This document shows positions 25,857-33,781 of a stretch of DNA of 64,000 nucleotides, in pieces. The notes beneath the pieces were generated by a model that worked only from the letters and a program-made list of their open reading frames with translations, was not told where the DNA came from and searched no databases. Position numbers and translations under genes: made by a program. Position 1 is the stretch's first letter; the number at the start of each line of letters is the position of its first letter. This stretch comes from an uncultured archaeon (lineage in GTDB: Archaea; Thermoproteota; Nitrososphaeria; JACIWG01). Location of the stretch: NCBI GenBank assembly GCA_938034445.1, contig CALHLD010000026.1, positions 64,562 through 128,561 of the forward strand, in the 5' to 3' direction.

Positions 25857-26771
25857 TTAGCTGAAAAGTTCTGTTGATAAATATTTCAGGCCACTGTCTG
25901 GTAATATAGCAACTATTATCTTTCCTTTCCCTTCATCTTTTGCCTTTCTTAAGGCTGTATACATTATTGCTGCAGAACTTAATCCAATTAGAATACCCTC
26001 TCTTCTAGCCATGTTCCTAGCCACCTCAAAAATGCCCTCCTTTTCTGAAGGATCAATTTCAACGATTTCATCAAACCATTCTCTTCTAAAAAGTTTTGTA
26101 GGATATGGTTCATTCGGGTTTCTAAGACCCTGTATTGAGAAACCGAGCTTAGGTATAACTCCTATAACCTTAATTTTCTTGTCAAATTCTTTAACTCTCA
26201 TAGAAGTTCCAACACCAGTTCCAGCGGTACCTATTCCCACAACAATCATATTCACTCTACCACCGGTCTGCTCTATAATCTCTCTACCTGTAGTCTCATA
26301 GTGTGCTAGAATGTTTGCTGGGTCACTAAACTGGTCAACACGAACATACTTTTCAGGCTCTTCTCTAAAAAGTTTCTCCTTTAACTCTATTGCACCCCCT
26401 GTACCTTTCTCTCCAGGCGTAAGTATTAGTTCAGCACCATAGGCTTGAATAATCTTTCTTCTTTCAACAGAAACAGATTCTGGCATAATAAGTGTAAGCT
26501 TATATCCTTTAAAGGCGCAGATCATAGCTAAAGCTATACCAGTATTTCCAGATGTAGCCTCAAGTATAACCTTATCCTTTTTTAGGACACCAGCTGCCTC
26601 AGCATATTGTATAATATAATATGCCATCCTATCCTTGACAGAACCTCCAATATTATACCACTCCAACTTCGCATACAATGTTGCATCATCTGATCCTGTA
26701 AGCTTATTTATTTTAATTAAAGGTGTGCCACCTATAAGGTCAAAAATGTTGTTTGCAACCTTCAAGCCCAA
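25857..26771 (-). CDS. Cysteine synthase family protein (fold-type II PLP)
   Basis: O-acetylserine or O-phosphoserine sulfhydrylase family, 304 aa, making cysteine from an activated serine and sulfide. PLP lysine K46 in GGSVKDR, TSGNTGIAL (substrate carboxylate loop), GIGTAGTG (phosphate loop) and PDSGLKYLS are all intact. This provides an in-window contrast to the threonine-synthase-like regulator, which lacks the lysine. The gene appears monocistronic. CysK versus CysM versus archaeal phosphoserine-type preference cannot be set from sequence alone. Confidence 0.92.
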   Translation of the reverse strand: MGLKVANNIFDLIGGTPLIKINKLTGSDDATLYAKLEWYNIGGSVKDRMAYYIIQYAEAAGVLKKDKVILEATSGNTGIALAMICAFKGYKLTLIMPESVSVERRKIIQAYGAELILTPGEKGTGGAIELKEKLFREEPEKYVRVDQFSDPANILAHYETTGREIIEQTGGRVNMIVVGIGTAGTGVGTSMRVKEFDKKIKVIGVIPKLGFSIQGLRNPNEPYPTKLFRREWFDEIVEIDPSEKEGIFEVARNMARREGILIGLSSAAIMYTALRKAKDEGKGKIIVAILPDSGLKYLSTELFS

Positions 26772-26916
26772 AATACTTTCACCCCTTTAGCAAAGTAATG
26801 TAAAAGGAACCTTAAACATCATTGTAAGTCTCCATTTAATGTATACTTTTTTCCAGTCCATCATCAACCAACATTAATCACAGTGTTATAAAATTTACCT
26901 TTTATAAAATATCTTT

Positions 26917-28143
26917 TCAGCTAAAGTAAGGTGCGGCAATCATTAAAGCAATTAGTCCAACAAGAACTAGTGTTAGAGCATAAACTATAATGTTTATACC
27001 CCTATCGCCAACCCTCGAACCAAGCATTCGTTTACAGAGAAATTTGAAAACGATTCCACCATCGAGTGGATATATTGGTAGTGCATTAAAGATTGCAAGA
27101 TTAAAGTTCAGAAACCATATCCAATAAAGTAAGTTCATGATGTAGTGGTAGTTTAACCCTAAAATTGTTGTAGAGTAATAGTATTTGTATAACATTTCTG
27201 AAAATGGTATGGACGCTGAAGCCCATGGTAGAGTTGGGATAACCATATACAACATAACTTCTCTTGAAGGAAACCTATAAATTGCATTATTGTAGACTTC
27301 TAACACATTCCTGAAAGACAGATAATTGTATACTCCCATATAACCTCTACTGCCATTTTCCGGATTGACACCTAAAGTAAAGGTAAAGTTAAGTACACGC
27401 CCTTGTTCTCTAACAACTGTTAAAGTTAAATTTTCGCCAGGCCTATAGTATGGTTCAACCGCCCTAACAAAACTATCCAATGTGGTAGTATTTTGTCCAT
27501 TGACAGAAATAATAATATCACCAGGCATAATTCCAGCCTTATATGCTGGCCCATCCCTATCCATTTGTGTGATAAGAACACCATCAACTATAGGCTGAAG
27601 TGAAGAGGCTATAAAAAGTAAAAGTATTAAGGAAACTATAGCTGTTACAAAATTTGTTCCAGGACCTGCAGCCAAAGACTTAACACTCTTCTTTAATCCT
27701 ACCTTTTCTAGCTCCTTATCATCTAATTCTACAAATGCTCCAATGGGAAGGAAAATTAAAAATATTATACCAACAAACTTAACTGGAACACCTGCAACTC
27801 TTGCTTGGACACCATGTGCAACCTCATGCACAATCATACCTACAAATAATGCGATCCAGCCATAGACGATTGGCAGATATGGATTTATTCCAGGCCAGGG
27901 CAAGTTTATTGCAGGCCCCAATTCCCTAATAACTCGACCTACTGCTGGGTTCGAAAAAATATTAATGATACTTGAAAGTGTGAAATAGATTGTTGTTGCT
28001 GCAAGAATGGGTAAAAAGATAATGAATATCCATCCGCTTTTCCTAGCTACCCATGTCCTACTCATACTATCAAGTATTGAAATTCCTTTTTCAGTCTTAA
28101 TTATCAGGAACGGGAAACTGAACTCCTTTTTTGGCAACAACAT
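26917..28143 (-). CDS. Site-2-protease family (M50) intramembrane metalloprotease with PDZ
   Basis: Zinc intramembrane protease of 408 aa that cleaves membrane-bound regulators or signal peptides. HEVAH (106-110) in a transmembrane helix carries two zinc ligands and the catalytic Glu; the third ligand is in YPLDGGIVFKF near residue 367. A PDZ domain occupies about 190-265 (AYKAGIMPGDIIISVNGQ). Around six membrane segments are visible. This matches RseP/S2P archaeal homologues. The start ATG at 28143 is well placed. No anti-sigma-like target gene is adjacent. Confidence 0.9.
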   Translation of the reverse strand: MLLPKKEFSFPFLIIKTEKGISILDSMSRTWVARKSGWIFIIFLPILAATTIYFTLSSIINIFSNPAVGRVIRELGPAINLPWPGINPYLPIVYGWIALFVGMIVHEVAHGVQARVAGVPVKFVGIIFLIFLPIGAFVELDDKELEKVGLKKSVKSLAAGPGTNFVTAIVSLILLLFIASSLQPIVDGVLITQMDRDGPAYKAGIMPGDIIISVNGQNTTTLDSFVRAVEPYYRPGENLTLTVVREQGRVLNFTFTLGVNPENGSRGYMGVYNYLSFRNVLEVYNNAIYRFPSREVMLYMVIPTLPWASASIPFSEMLYKYYYSTTILGLNYHYIMNLLYWIWFLNFNLAIFNALPIYPLDGGIVFKFLCKRMLGSRVGDRGINIIVYALTLVLVGLIALMIAAPYFS

Positions 28144-28187
28144 TAGGTAAAAAAATTAAATATATTACCTTTCAAGAAATTTTTATG

Positions 28188-28603
28188 CTATCCTCCAATC
28201 CAAATAGCCTTCGGGTTTCCTTTAAAGTGTATGTCTCCTGTTATGAGATTTGCTTCTAAAGTTTCTGCAAAAGCCAAGATTAAAAGCGTCAAAAAGGCTT
28301 GGTTCATTCAATTTTAAATTTCTAGCTGTTTCTTTTAACCTTTTGTCTAGTTCTGCTGCCTTTAACGCTATATCATTGTCTATTGAAGCAACTCTAGATA
28401 TTTTACATATTTTCGAAAGACGCTTTTCTATAGTGTCAAGGTCAAAATTTTCTCTATAATATTTTCTTGCAATTTCAGCTAAAACGATGTCGGGCGTGTA
28501 AACTTCATTAGCCTCTATCAACTTCTCTTTTACAATCTTGCCCCTGTCTGTTCCAGAAAAAAGGTTCTATCCACGCATATGAATCAGCTATAATCTTCAC
28601 CAC
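28188..28603 (-). pseudogene. VapC-type PIN toxin with two homopolymer frameshifts
   Basis: PIN-domain ribonuclease, partner of the VapB-like protein upstream. Reading from GTG 28603 (or GTG 28600), the N-terminus VKIIADSYAWIEPF (with the first catalytic Asp) runs into a T6 tract near 28557, after which the frame must change to give SGTDRGKIVKEKLIEANE. The middle TPDIVLAEIARKY and SLFDAF are intact. Near 28296 a T4 tract again changes frame, giving LAFAETLEANLITGDIHF and a stop at 28188. Both breaks are single-base changes in T runs, so sequencing error or a recent mutation are both possible. The longest single piece is 28222-28521. Confidence 0.75.
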
Positions 28604-28784
28604 GATCACCTTCTGTAAATGGCTTAATCTTCCCCTTATCTATTCCAAAGATTTCATCCAAAATTTTTTCTCGTCTTTCTAGTAGAAACTTTTTAATAAC
28701 TTCCTCTACACTTTTTGCTTTCATAGCCTCCATTAATGCCTCTAGTTCTTTTAATGTTGAATGTGAAACTTTAATTGTACTCAT
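28584..28784 (-). CDS. VapB-like antitoxin
   Basis: 66-aa antitoxin with a ribbon-helix-helix-like N-terminus (STIKVSHSTLKELEALMEAMKAK) and a C-terminal tail (IDKGKIKPFTEGDRGEDYS) that would neutralise the PIN toxin. The toxin start codons (28603, 28600) overlap its end. A cluster of A/T-rich repeats directly upstream (28788-28816) is a probable operator. Confidence 0.8.
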   Translation of the reverse strand: MSTIKVSHSTLKELEALMEAMKAKSVEEVIKKFLLERREKILDEIFGIDKGKIKPFTEGDRGEDYS

Positions 28785-28787
28785 TTT

Positions 28788-28816
28788 TATACTTTATATT
28801 GTATACTTTATAAAGT
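28788..28816. promoter_or_regulatory. Repeat cluster upstream of VapB, putative operator
   Basis: TATACTTTATA occurs twice in direct orientation (28788-28798 and 28802-28812, period 14), and the second copy is part of the perfect 12-bp palindrome ACTTTATAAAGT (28805-28816). It overlaps the expected promoter of the antitoxin gene, as in autoregulated VapBC operons. Confidence 0.45.
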
Positions 28817-28870
28817 TTTATAAAGTAAAGCTTTTTAGTCAATTTTTTAGGGCTTGTTTTGTGAAAACTT

Positions 28871-30025
28871 TTGAAGAACACCATTTTGGCTAACTCTATC
28901 ACTTCCGCATTGATTGTGACAAGCACGCAAGCTGTTAACGCTCTTATGTCATTATTTGCTATACAATATTTTAATGCATCAAATTCGGATTTAGGCTACC
29001 TTTTTACATTATTTTTTCTTACTTCAGCTTTCTCTAAAATATTATCGGGTCTATTTATAAGTCAAAAATATTTGAAGCGTATTTTCTTACTTGGAATATT
29101 TTTCATCACCTATTCAATTTTAATGTATAATGTTATATCCTCTTTAGAATTATTGCTCATGTTTAGGATACTTCATGGTATAGGTTTTGCATTTGCTAAC
29201 ACAGCCTGTTTGACTCTTGCCTCTTTTATCGTAGAAGGTAGTCTTAAATCCTATTCTGTTAGTATGGTTACAGCGTTTAATGCTATTGGCTTAATTCTCG
29301 GCCCTTTAATTGGAACATTAGGCACTTTCTTTTTTGATATTCCAACGACTTTCACAATAGTTTTAATAATAGTTGTAATATCTTTTCTTTTTGCCTTTTA
29401 TGCATCAAAAAATTTTAAATTAGAAGCTGCAGATGTTGTATTTTATAAAATGAGGGTAAATGATTTTCTTTTTTTAAAGGAAAAATGGTTTATAGTTAGT
29501 ATACTTTCATATTTTGCTTATGCACTTATTTATGGTACAATAATATCCTATATTCCACCTTTTATAAAACAAAAGTTCGGTTTAAACGATTATAATATTA
29601 CAACACTCTTTCTAATTTTCTTTATACTTTCCTTACTTTCAAGAGTTATTCTGGTTAAAAGGAATGGTTTAGAATTTTTGAAAAAGAAGCTAATCTTCTC
29701 TCTCAGTATATCTATACTCATGTTTGGGTTAATAAGTTTCTCCGGCCACCTTGAAATCTTTATTTTAGAATTTGCATTAATTGGATTAGGTCATGGCTTT
29801 GTATATCCCATAACTGCTCTTTTTATTTCAAAAAATGCTCCTAGCGAAAAACTTTATATGATAAATACAGTATATTTTACTTCATTCGATTTTGGGAACG
29901 CTGCAGGCCCACTTATAGCATCACTAATAATCCCATTTTTACCTTACAACTTTGTTTTCCTGGGTGTCTCCATTATTTCCTGCATAATATTCTCTCCAAT
30001 TATTTTATATTTAAAGCATCTTTAA
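28871..30025 (+). CDS. MFS transporter, 384 aa
   Basis: Major facilitator superfamily protein with 12 predicted membrane helices. The loop between helices 2 and 3 has a weak MFS motif (SGLFISQKYLKR), and the FRILHGIGFAFANTACLTLASF segment is the typical helix 4 region. The start is a TTG at 28871 (TTG AAG AAC); a GTG ten bases upstream is out of frame. It is a drug- or metabolite-efflux type by general resemblance. Its substrate is unknown. It is divergent from the VapBC pair. Confidence 0.8.
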   Translation: MKNTILANSITSALIVTSTQAVNALMSLFAIQYFNASNSDLGYLFTLFFLTSAFSKILSGLFISQKYLKRIFLLGIFFITYSILMYNVISSLELLLMFRILHGIGFAFANTACLTLASFIVEGSLKSYSVSMVTAFNAIGLILGPLIGTLGTFFFDIPTTFTIVLIIVVISFLFAFYASKNFKLEAADVVFYKMRVNDFLFLKEKWFIVSILSYFAYALIYGTIISYIPPFIKQKFGLNDYNITTLFLIFFILSLLSRVILVKRNGLEFLKKKLIFSLSISILMFGLISFSGHLEIFILEFALIGLGHGFVYPITALFISKNAPSEKLYMINTVYFTSFDFGNAAGPLIASLIIPFLPYNFVFLGVSIISCIIFSPIILYLKHL

Positions 30026-30081
30026 TTGAAGCATTTAAACTACATTTTTGTTCTATTTTATGGACAGTTTTCAGTGGGTTT

Positions 30082-30498
30082 GTGGAATGGAATATAACAC
30101 GTTCAACTGATGTTGCAAGCTCTGGACAATACTCATTGAAGTTTTTCATTGACGGACAGCAGGACGATGGAACCATATGGATAGAAAGAAAAATAGCTGC
30201 GCAAAAAGATTCTCAGATAAAAGTTAGCATATCCTTCGATTTCTACAGTGAACACGAAAGCCTTGCAAACACTATAGCCGTTATATGTGCTTATGCTGAC
30301 TTTAGAAAACCAGGAACTGAGGAAGAGTTCATCGTGATTGGAAACGCTAATGAAGTTGAAGGGTGGAAAAAATACAATTATACGATAAGCATGAGCGCAG
30401 GCTCTCACGAAGAAATATGGGTTGCTTTAGGCATTTCAGTTCGCTGGGAAACTTGTATGACCTACTACATCGACAATGTTGAAGTGAAAATCATTTAA
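30082..30498 (+). CDS. Jelly-roll-like protein, possibly N-terminally truncated
   Basis: 138-aa beta-rich protein. The patterns SGQYSLKFFIDGQQDDGTIWIERKI and TYYIDNVEVKII at the end are what is seen in carbohydrate-binding or cell-surface jelly-roll modules (SGxYSLxxxxDG...YIDxVxI). It has no signal peptide and starts with a GTG at 30082 already inside the fold, so it may be the last domain of a decayed secreted protein. Upstream sequence from 30059 has an ATG only in another frame. Function unknown. Confidence 0.5.
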   Translation: MEWNITRSTDVASSGQYSLKFFIDGQQDDGTIWIERKIAAQKDSQIKVSISFDFYSEHESLANTIAVICAYADFRKPGTEEEFIVIGNANEVEGWKKYNYTISMSAGSHEEIWVALGISVRWETCMTYYIDNVEVKII

Positions 30499-30718
30499 TT
30501 CCACCATAAGTACCTCCTCCAATTTTTATTTAAATAACTTAAAGATAGAGCTTGTATTTCCACGATTAGATCAAATTTAATCTCATAGATAGGATTGGAA
30601 CCGGTCATAGAGGGTAAAAAAAATTGGAGAAACGCTTATCGTAATCTATTACTAAAGAGTTGAATCAAATTATGATATTTTAGAAAACTCTAAATCTCTT
30701 ATTCTATAAGCATTTTAT

Positions 30719-31870
30719 ATGGAACTGTTGGGTTACGATAGAGTAAATGGTGTGGGTGTAAGAAATCATGTTGTTGTGATGGCGACTGTTGGGTGTGCTG
30801 GTGATGCTGCTGAAAAAATAGTGCAACTTTATCCAAAAGCAAAACTTCTTGTCCACACGCAAGGTTGTGCCCAGACTCCACCCGACATTGAGTTGGTTGA
30901 AAAAGTTCTTGTCAATCTTGCCTTAAACCCAAACGTCTATTCTGTGCTACTTGTCAGTCTTGGCTGTGAAAGTGTTTCTGTCGACAAAGTTGTGGACAAG
31001 ATTTCTTCTGTAAAAAATGTTGAGGTTGTTAGGGTTCAGGAAAAAGGTTTGTCATATGCTGTTTCTAAAGGTTTTGATGTTGTTAAAAGAATGTGTGAAG
31101 ATGCTGAAAAAGTTTCTAGAACAACTGTAGATTTTTCTGAAATCAAGGTTGCAATTAAATGTGGTGCGTCAGACTCTACTTCAGGAATCATATCGAATCC
31201 TGTTGCAGGCAGGACTGCTGACCTGATTATTGAAGATGGGGGTACAGTAATATTTGGTGAAACAACTGAAATAATTGGTGCAGAACATATTCTTGAGAAG
31301 AGGGCTGTAAACGATATTGTTGCAAAGAAAATGTATAAGGCCATTGATGAAATGGAAAAGAGGGCTATGTCGATGGGCGTTGACATGAGAGGCGGCCAAC
31401 CAACAGGCGGAAATATTAGAGGTGGCATAACAACAATAGAGGAAAAATCTCTTGGTGCAATATGTAAGACAGGTTCGTCCAAACTAGTTGACGTAGTATG
31501 CTATGGAGAAGTTCCATCAAAAAAGGGGCTAATTTTTATGGATTCACCTGGTCGTGAAATGGAAGCTTTAACTGGGTTTGCTGCTGGAGGTGCACAGATT
31601 ATCCTATTCACTACAGGTTTAGGTGCCCCTCAAGGTTTTCCTATAGTTCCTGTCATCAAAATTTCTGGTAATCCTGATGTTTGTAGAAGGCTAAAGGAGC
31701 ATATTGATGTAGACTTAAGCTCAGTGTTCTATGGCCAAGAAAGTTTAGATGACGCTGCTAAAAGGCTCTTTGATGAAATAATAGAGGTTGCATCATTTAA
31801 GCCTACTAAAGCTGAAATATTAGGTTATGAGAAATTTTTTAACATTTACGTTAAGGGACCGGTGATCTAG
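30719..31870 (+). CDS. UxaA-family hydro-lyase, large subunit (altronate/galactarate dehydratase type)
   Basis: Large catalytic part of the UxaA/GarD/SuyB family, 383 aa, which removes water (or sulfite) from hydroxy acids such as altronate, galactarate or sulfolactate. Recognisable: GYDRVNGVGVRNHVVV at the N-terminus, HTQGCAQTPPDIE, LGCESV, KCGASDSTSGIISNPVAG and a C-terminal GRExEALTGFAAGGAQIILFTTG. The N-terminal SAF domain is a separate gene starting immediately after the stop codon. This split resembles sulfolactate sulfo-lyase (SuyA/SuyB) and archaeal altronate dehydratases. The substrate is open. Confidence 0.85.
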   Translation: MELLGYDRVNGVGVRNHVVVMATVGCAGDAAEKIVQLYPKAKLLVHTQGCAQTPPDIELVEKVLVNLALNPNVYSVLLVSLGCESVSVDKVVDKISSVKNVEVVRVQEKGLSYAVSKGFDVVKRMCEDAEKVSRTTVDFSEIKVAIKCGASDSTSGIISNPVAGRTADLIIEDGGTVIFGETTEIIGAEHILEKRAVNDIVAKKMYKAIDEMEKRAMSMGVDMRGGQPTGGNIRGGITTIEEKSLGAICKTGSSKLVDVVCYGEVPSKKGLIFMDSPGREMEALTGFAAGGAQIILFTTGLGAPQGFPIVPVIKISGNPDVCRRLKEHIDVDLSSVFYGQESLDDAAKRLFDEIIEVASFKPTKAEILGYEKFFNIYVKGPVI

Positions 31871-32173
31871 TTGTATCAGAGAAAAGCGATTGTAGTTAAT
31901 GAATTAGATAATGTAGCGTCGGCTTTAACTGACCTAAGAAAAGGTGAAATCATTGAAGTAAAGGTGGGGAATATCGTATATAGGGTTAGATTGGCTTCTG
32001 ATATACCCTTTGGGCACAAGTTTGCTTTGAAAAAAATAAACAGGGGTGAACATGTAATTAAATATGGTGAAGTTATAGGCAGAGCAGTAAAAGATATTGA
32101 AGTAGGCGAACATGTTCACATACATAATGTTGAAAGCTTGAGGGCAAGAGGTGACCTAAAAAAAAGCGAATAG
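31871..32173 (+). CDS. SAF-domain small subunit of the UxaA-family hydro-lyase
   Basis: 100-aa SAF domain (about residues 18-90) with FGHKFALKKINRGEHVIKYG and EVGEHVHIHNVES, the motifs of the UxaA N-terminal domain. It starts with a TTG at 31871, directly following the TAG stop of the large subunit, so translation is coupled. The SAF domain usually closes over the substrate carboxylate. The next gene, a DapB-like dehydrogenase, begins 45 bp downstream. Confidence 0.87.
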   Translation: MYQRKAIVVNELDNVASALTDLRKGEIIEVKVGNIVYRVRLASDIPFGHKFALKKINRGEHVIKYGEVIGRAVKDIEVGEHVHIHNVESLRARGDLKKSE

Positions 32174-32218
32174 TTAGTTGCAAAAAATTATTATATACAC
32201 ATTTTCTTATGCTCAGCT

Positions 32219-33232
32219 ATGCCAGTAAATGTTGCCGTCTACGGTCTTGGTCCAATTGGATCTCTTATAGCAAAAAAAGTTTTAGAGAAAAAGGATCTTA
32301 ATTTAGTTGCAGCATTTGATGTCGCACCAGAAAAGGTGGGAAAAGATTTAGGCGAAATACTCCAGTTAGGTAACAAGATAGGAGTGGCTGTTGAACATGA
32401 TATAAATTCTGAGACGGTGTTAAAAAGTAATAATGTTGACATAGTATTGCATTCTACATCAACATACCTTGACAAAATCTATCCTCAAATAGTTAGATGT
32501 ATTAAATCTACAGCTGACGTGATATCAACCTCAGAAACATTATGTAATCCGTGGTACAGATATCCTGAGCTAGCCACGCTCATTGATGAAATGGCAAAAA
32601 AGTATTGTGTTACTGTGCTTGGAACTGGTGTGAATCCAGGGTTTATATTTGACACTTTACCCGCGACACTAACGTCTGTGTGCACTAAAGTTGAAAAGAT
32701 TCACGCGATAAGGTCTTTGGATGCTTCAAAAAGGAGATTTTCTTTTCAAAAAAAGTATGGTTTAAGTTTATCCGTAGACCAATTTAATGAATTATTGAAC
32801 AGGGGCCAGATTACAGCACATGTAGGATATGCAGAGTCAATAGACATGCTTGCATCAGCATTAGGTGTAAAGCTTGATAAGATAATTGAAGGCCAAGAAC
32901 CATTAATAGCCTCGAAACCATTGAAAACAGACTATTTCAATATTTCAATAGGACAAGTTTCAGGAATCCACGGTTATGGCATAGGGTACCTTAATGGTAA
33001 GGAATTCATTAAAGTAGAACTTTTTGCTGAAGTAGGGCGAGAAGAATATGAGGAAATAAGGGTGGAAGGTGAGCCGCCTCTAACATGGAAAAGCCATGGA
33101 ACTTCAGGAGACATTGCAACAGCCGCTATGGTGATAAACATGATACCAAAGGTTTTAAACGCGAAACCAGGTCTTATTAGAATGCTTGACATTCCACTTC
33201 CTTCAGCCTTTCTAAAGCTTAACATAGGATAA
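32219..33232 (+). CDS. DapB-N-like dehydrogenase (2,4-diaminopentanoate dehydrogenase type)
   Basis: NAD(P)-dependent dehydrogenase of 337 aa with an N-terminal Rossmann domain (VAVYGLGPIGSLIAKKVLEK, 4-23) and a C-terminal domain like that of 2,4-diaminopentanoate dehydrogenase and related DapB-N proteins (GTGVNPGFIFDTLPATL, GHGTSGDIATAAMVIN-like segment SHGTSGDIATAAMVINMIP). It lies directly after the split UxaA-type dehydratase, suggesting that it acts on a product or precursor of that enzyme. Amine or amino-acid oxidation is the family's known chemistry. Confidence 0.8.
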   Translation: MPVNVAVYGLGPIGSLIAKKVLEKKDLNLVAAFDVAPEKVGKDLGEILQLGNKIGVAVEHDINSETVLKSNNVDIVLHSTSTYLDKIYPQIVRCIKSTADVISTSETLCNPWYRYPELATLIDEMAKKYCVTVLGTGVNPGFIFDTLPATLTSVCTKVEKIHAIRSLDASKRRFSFQKKYGLSLSVDQFNELLNRGQITAHVGYAESIDMLASALGVKLDKIIEGQEPLIASKPLKTDYFNISIGQVSGIHGYGIGYLNGKEFIKVELFAEVGREEYEEIRVEGEPPLTWKSHGTSGDIATAAMVINMIPKVLNAKPGLIRMLDIPLPSAFLKLNIG

Positions 33233-33476
33233 AATCTAGCTAACTGTAAAAAATTTTTAATACAATTTATTTACTAAATAGTGTAAAAGTTAGCTTATAT
33301 TATTGAAGATATCTTCCCATGTTTTGAGCTTTTCTGTCAATAAATTGTTTAGGAAAGGAATATATTATTTGTGTATAGAGGCTTTAGGTTAAAGGTCTGT
33401 CTGAGACAAAAATATGGTTATGTGATCATTTGACTTTTGGCTCTTAGCACATTCACGCAGTCCCAAACAAGATATT

Positions 33477-33716
33477 TTATGCATAAGCTTCAACAGTTCT
33501 CCTTTTTTTACGGTATTCAACCCATGCCTCAATATATCTTCTTATTTCCCTATTATATACTGGGTCATTCCATAACTTTTCAAGTCTTTCACATTCACCG
33601 TATCCTCCAATTATACCAAAGCATCTTAGAAGTTCTTCATACAAAATTTTTTTATCCGATTCTTCTAATACAATCTCTAGTTCCTTTAAAATTCTTTCTA
33701 GAACAAGGATGGACAT
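33477..33716 (-). CDS. Small hypothetical protein, 79 aa
   Basis: Probable small gene. The protein is helical and charged (RILKELEIVLEESDKKILYEELLR, then a GGYGECERLEKLWNDP turn and REIRRYIEAWVEYRKKRR). A TATA-like TTTTTAAG near 33742 lies 25 nt before the ATG. I do not recognise it. An opposite-strand reading frame overlaps it but has an unlikely composition. The 240 bp upstream (33233-33476) contain no gene. Confidence 0.5.
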   Translation of the reverse strand: MSILVLERILKELEIVLEESDKKILYEELLRCFGIIGGYGECERLEKLWNDPVYNREIRRYIEAWVEYRKKRRTVEAYA

Positions 33717-33781
33717 TATCGAATTTATAGATAGTATCTACTTAAAAACTTTTTCTTTTAAAAAATAAGTAAATTTATAAG

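Noticed and set aside
33437-33730. 97-codon plus-strand frame
   Set aside because: Overlaps a more protein-like minus-strand ORF with a good TATA box; its composition (many F, Q, L) is typical of antisense frames.
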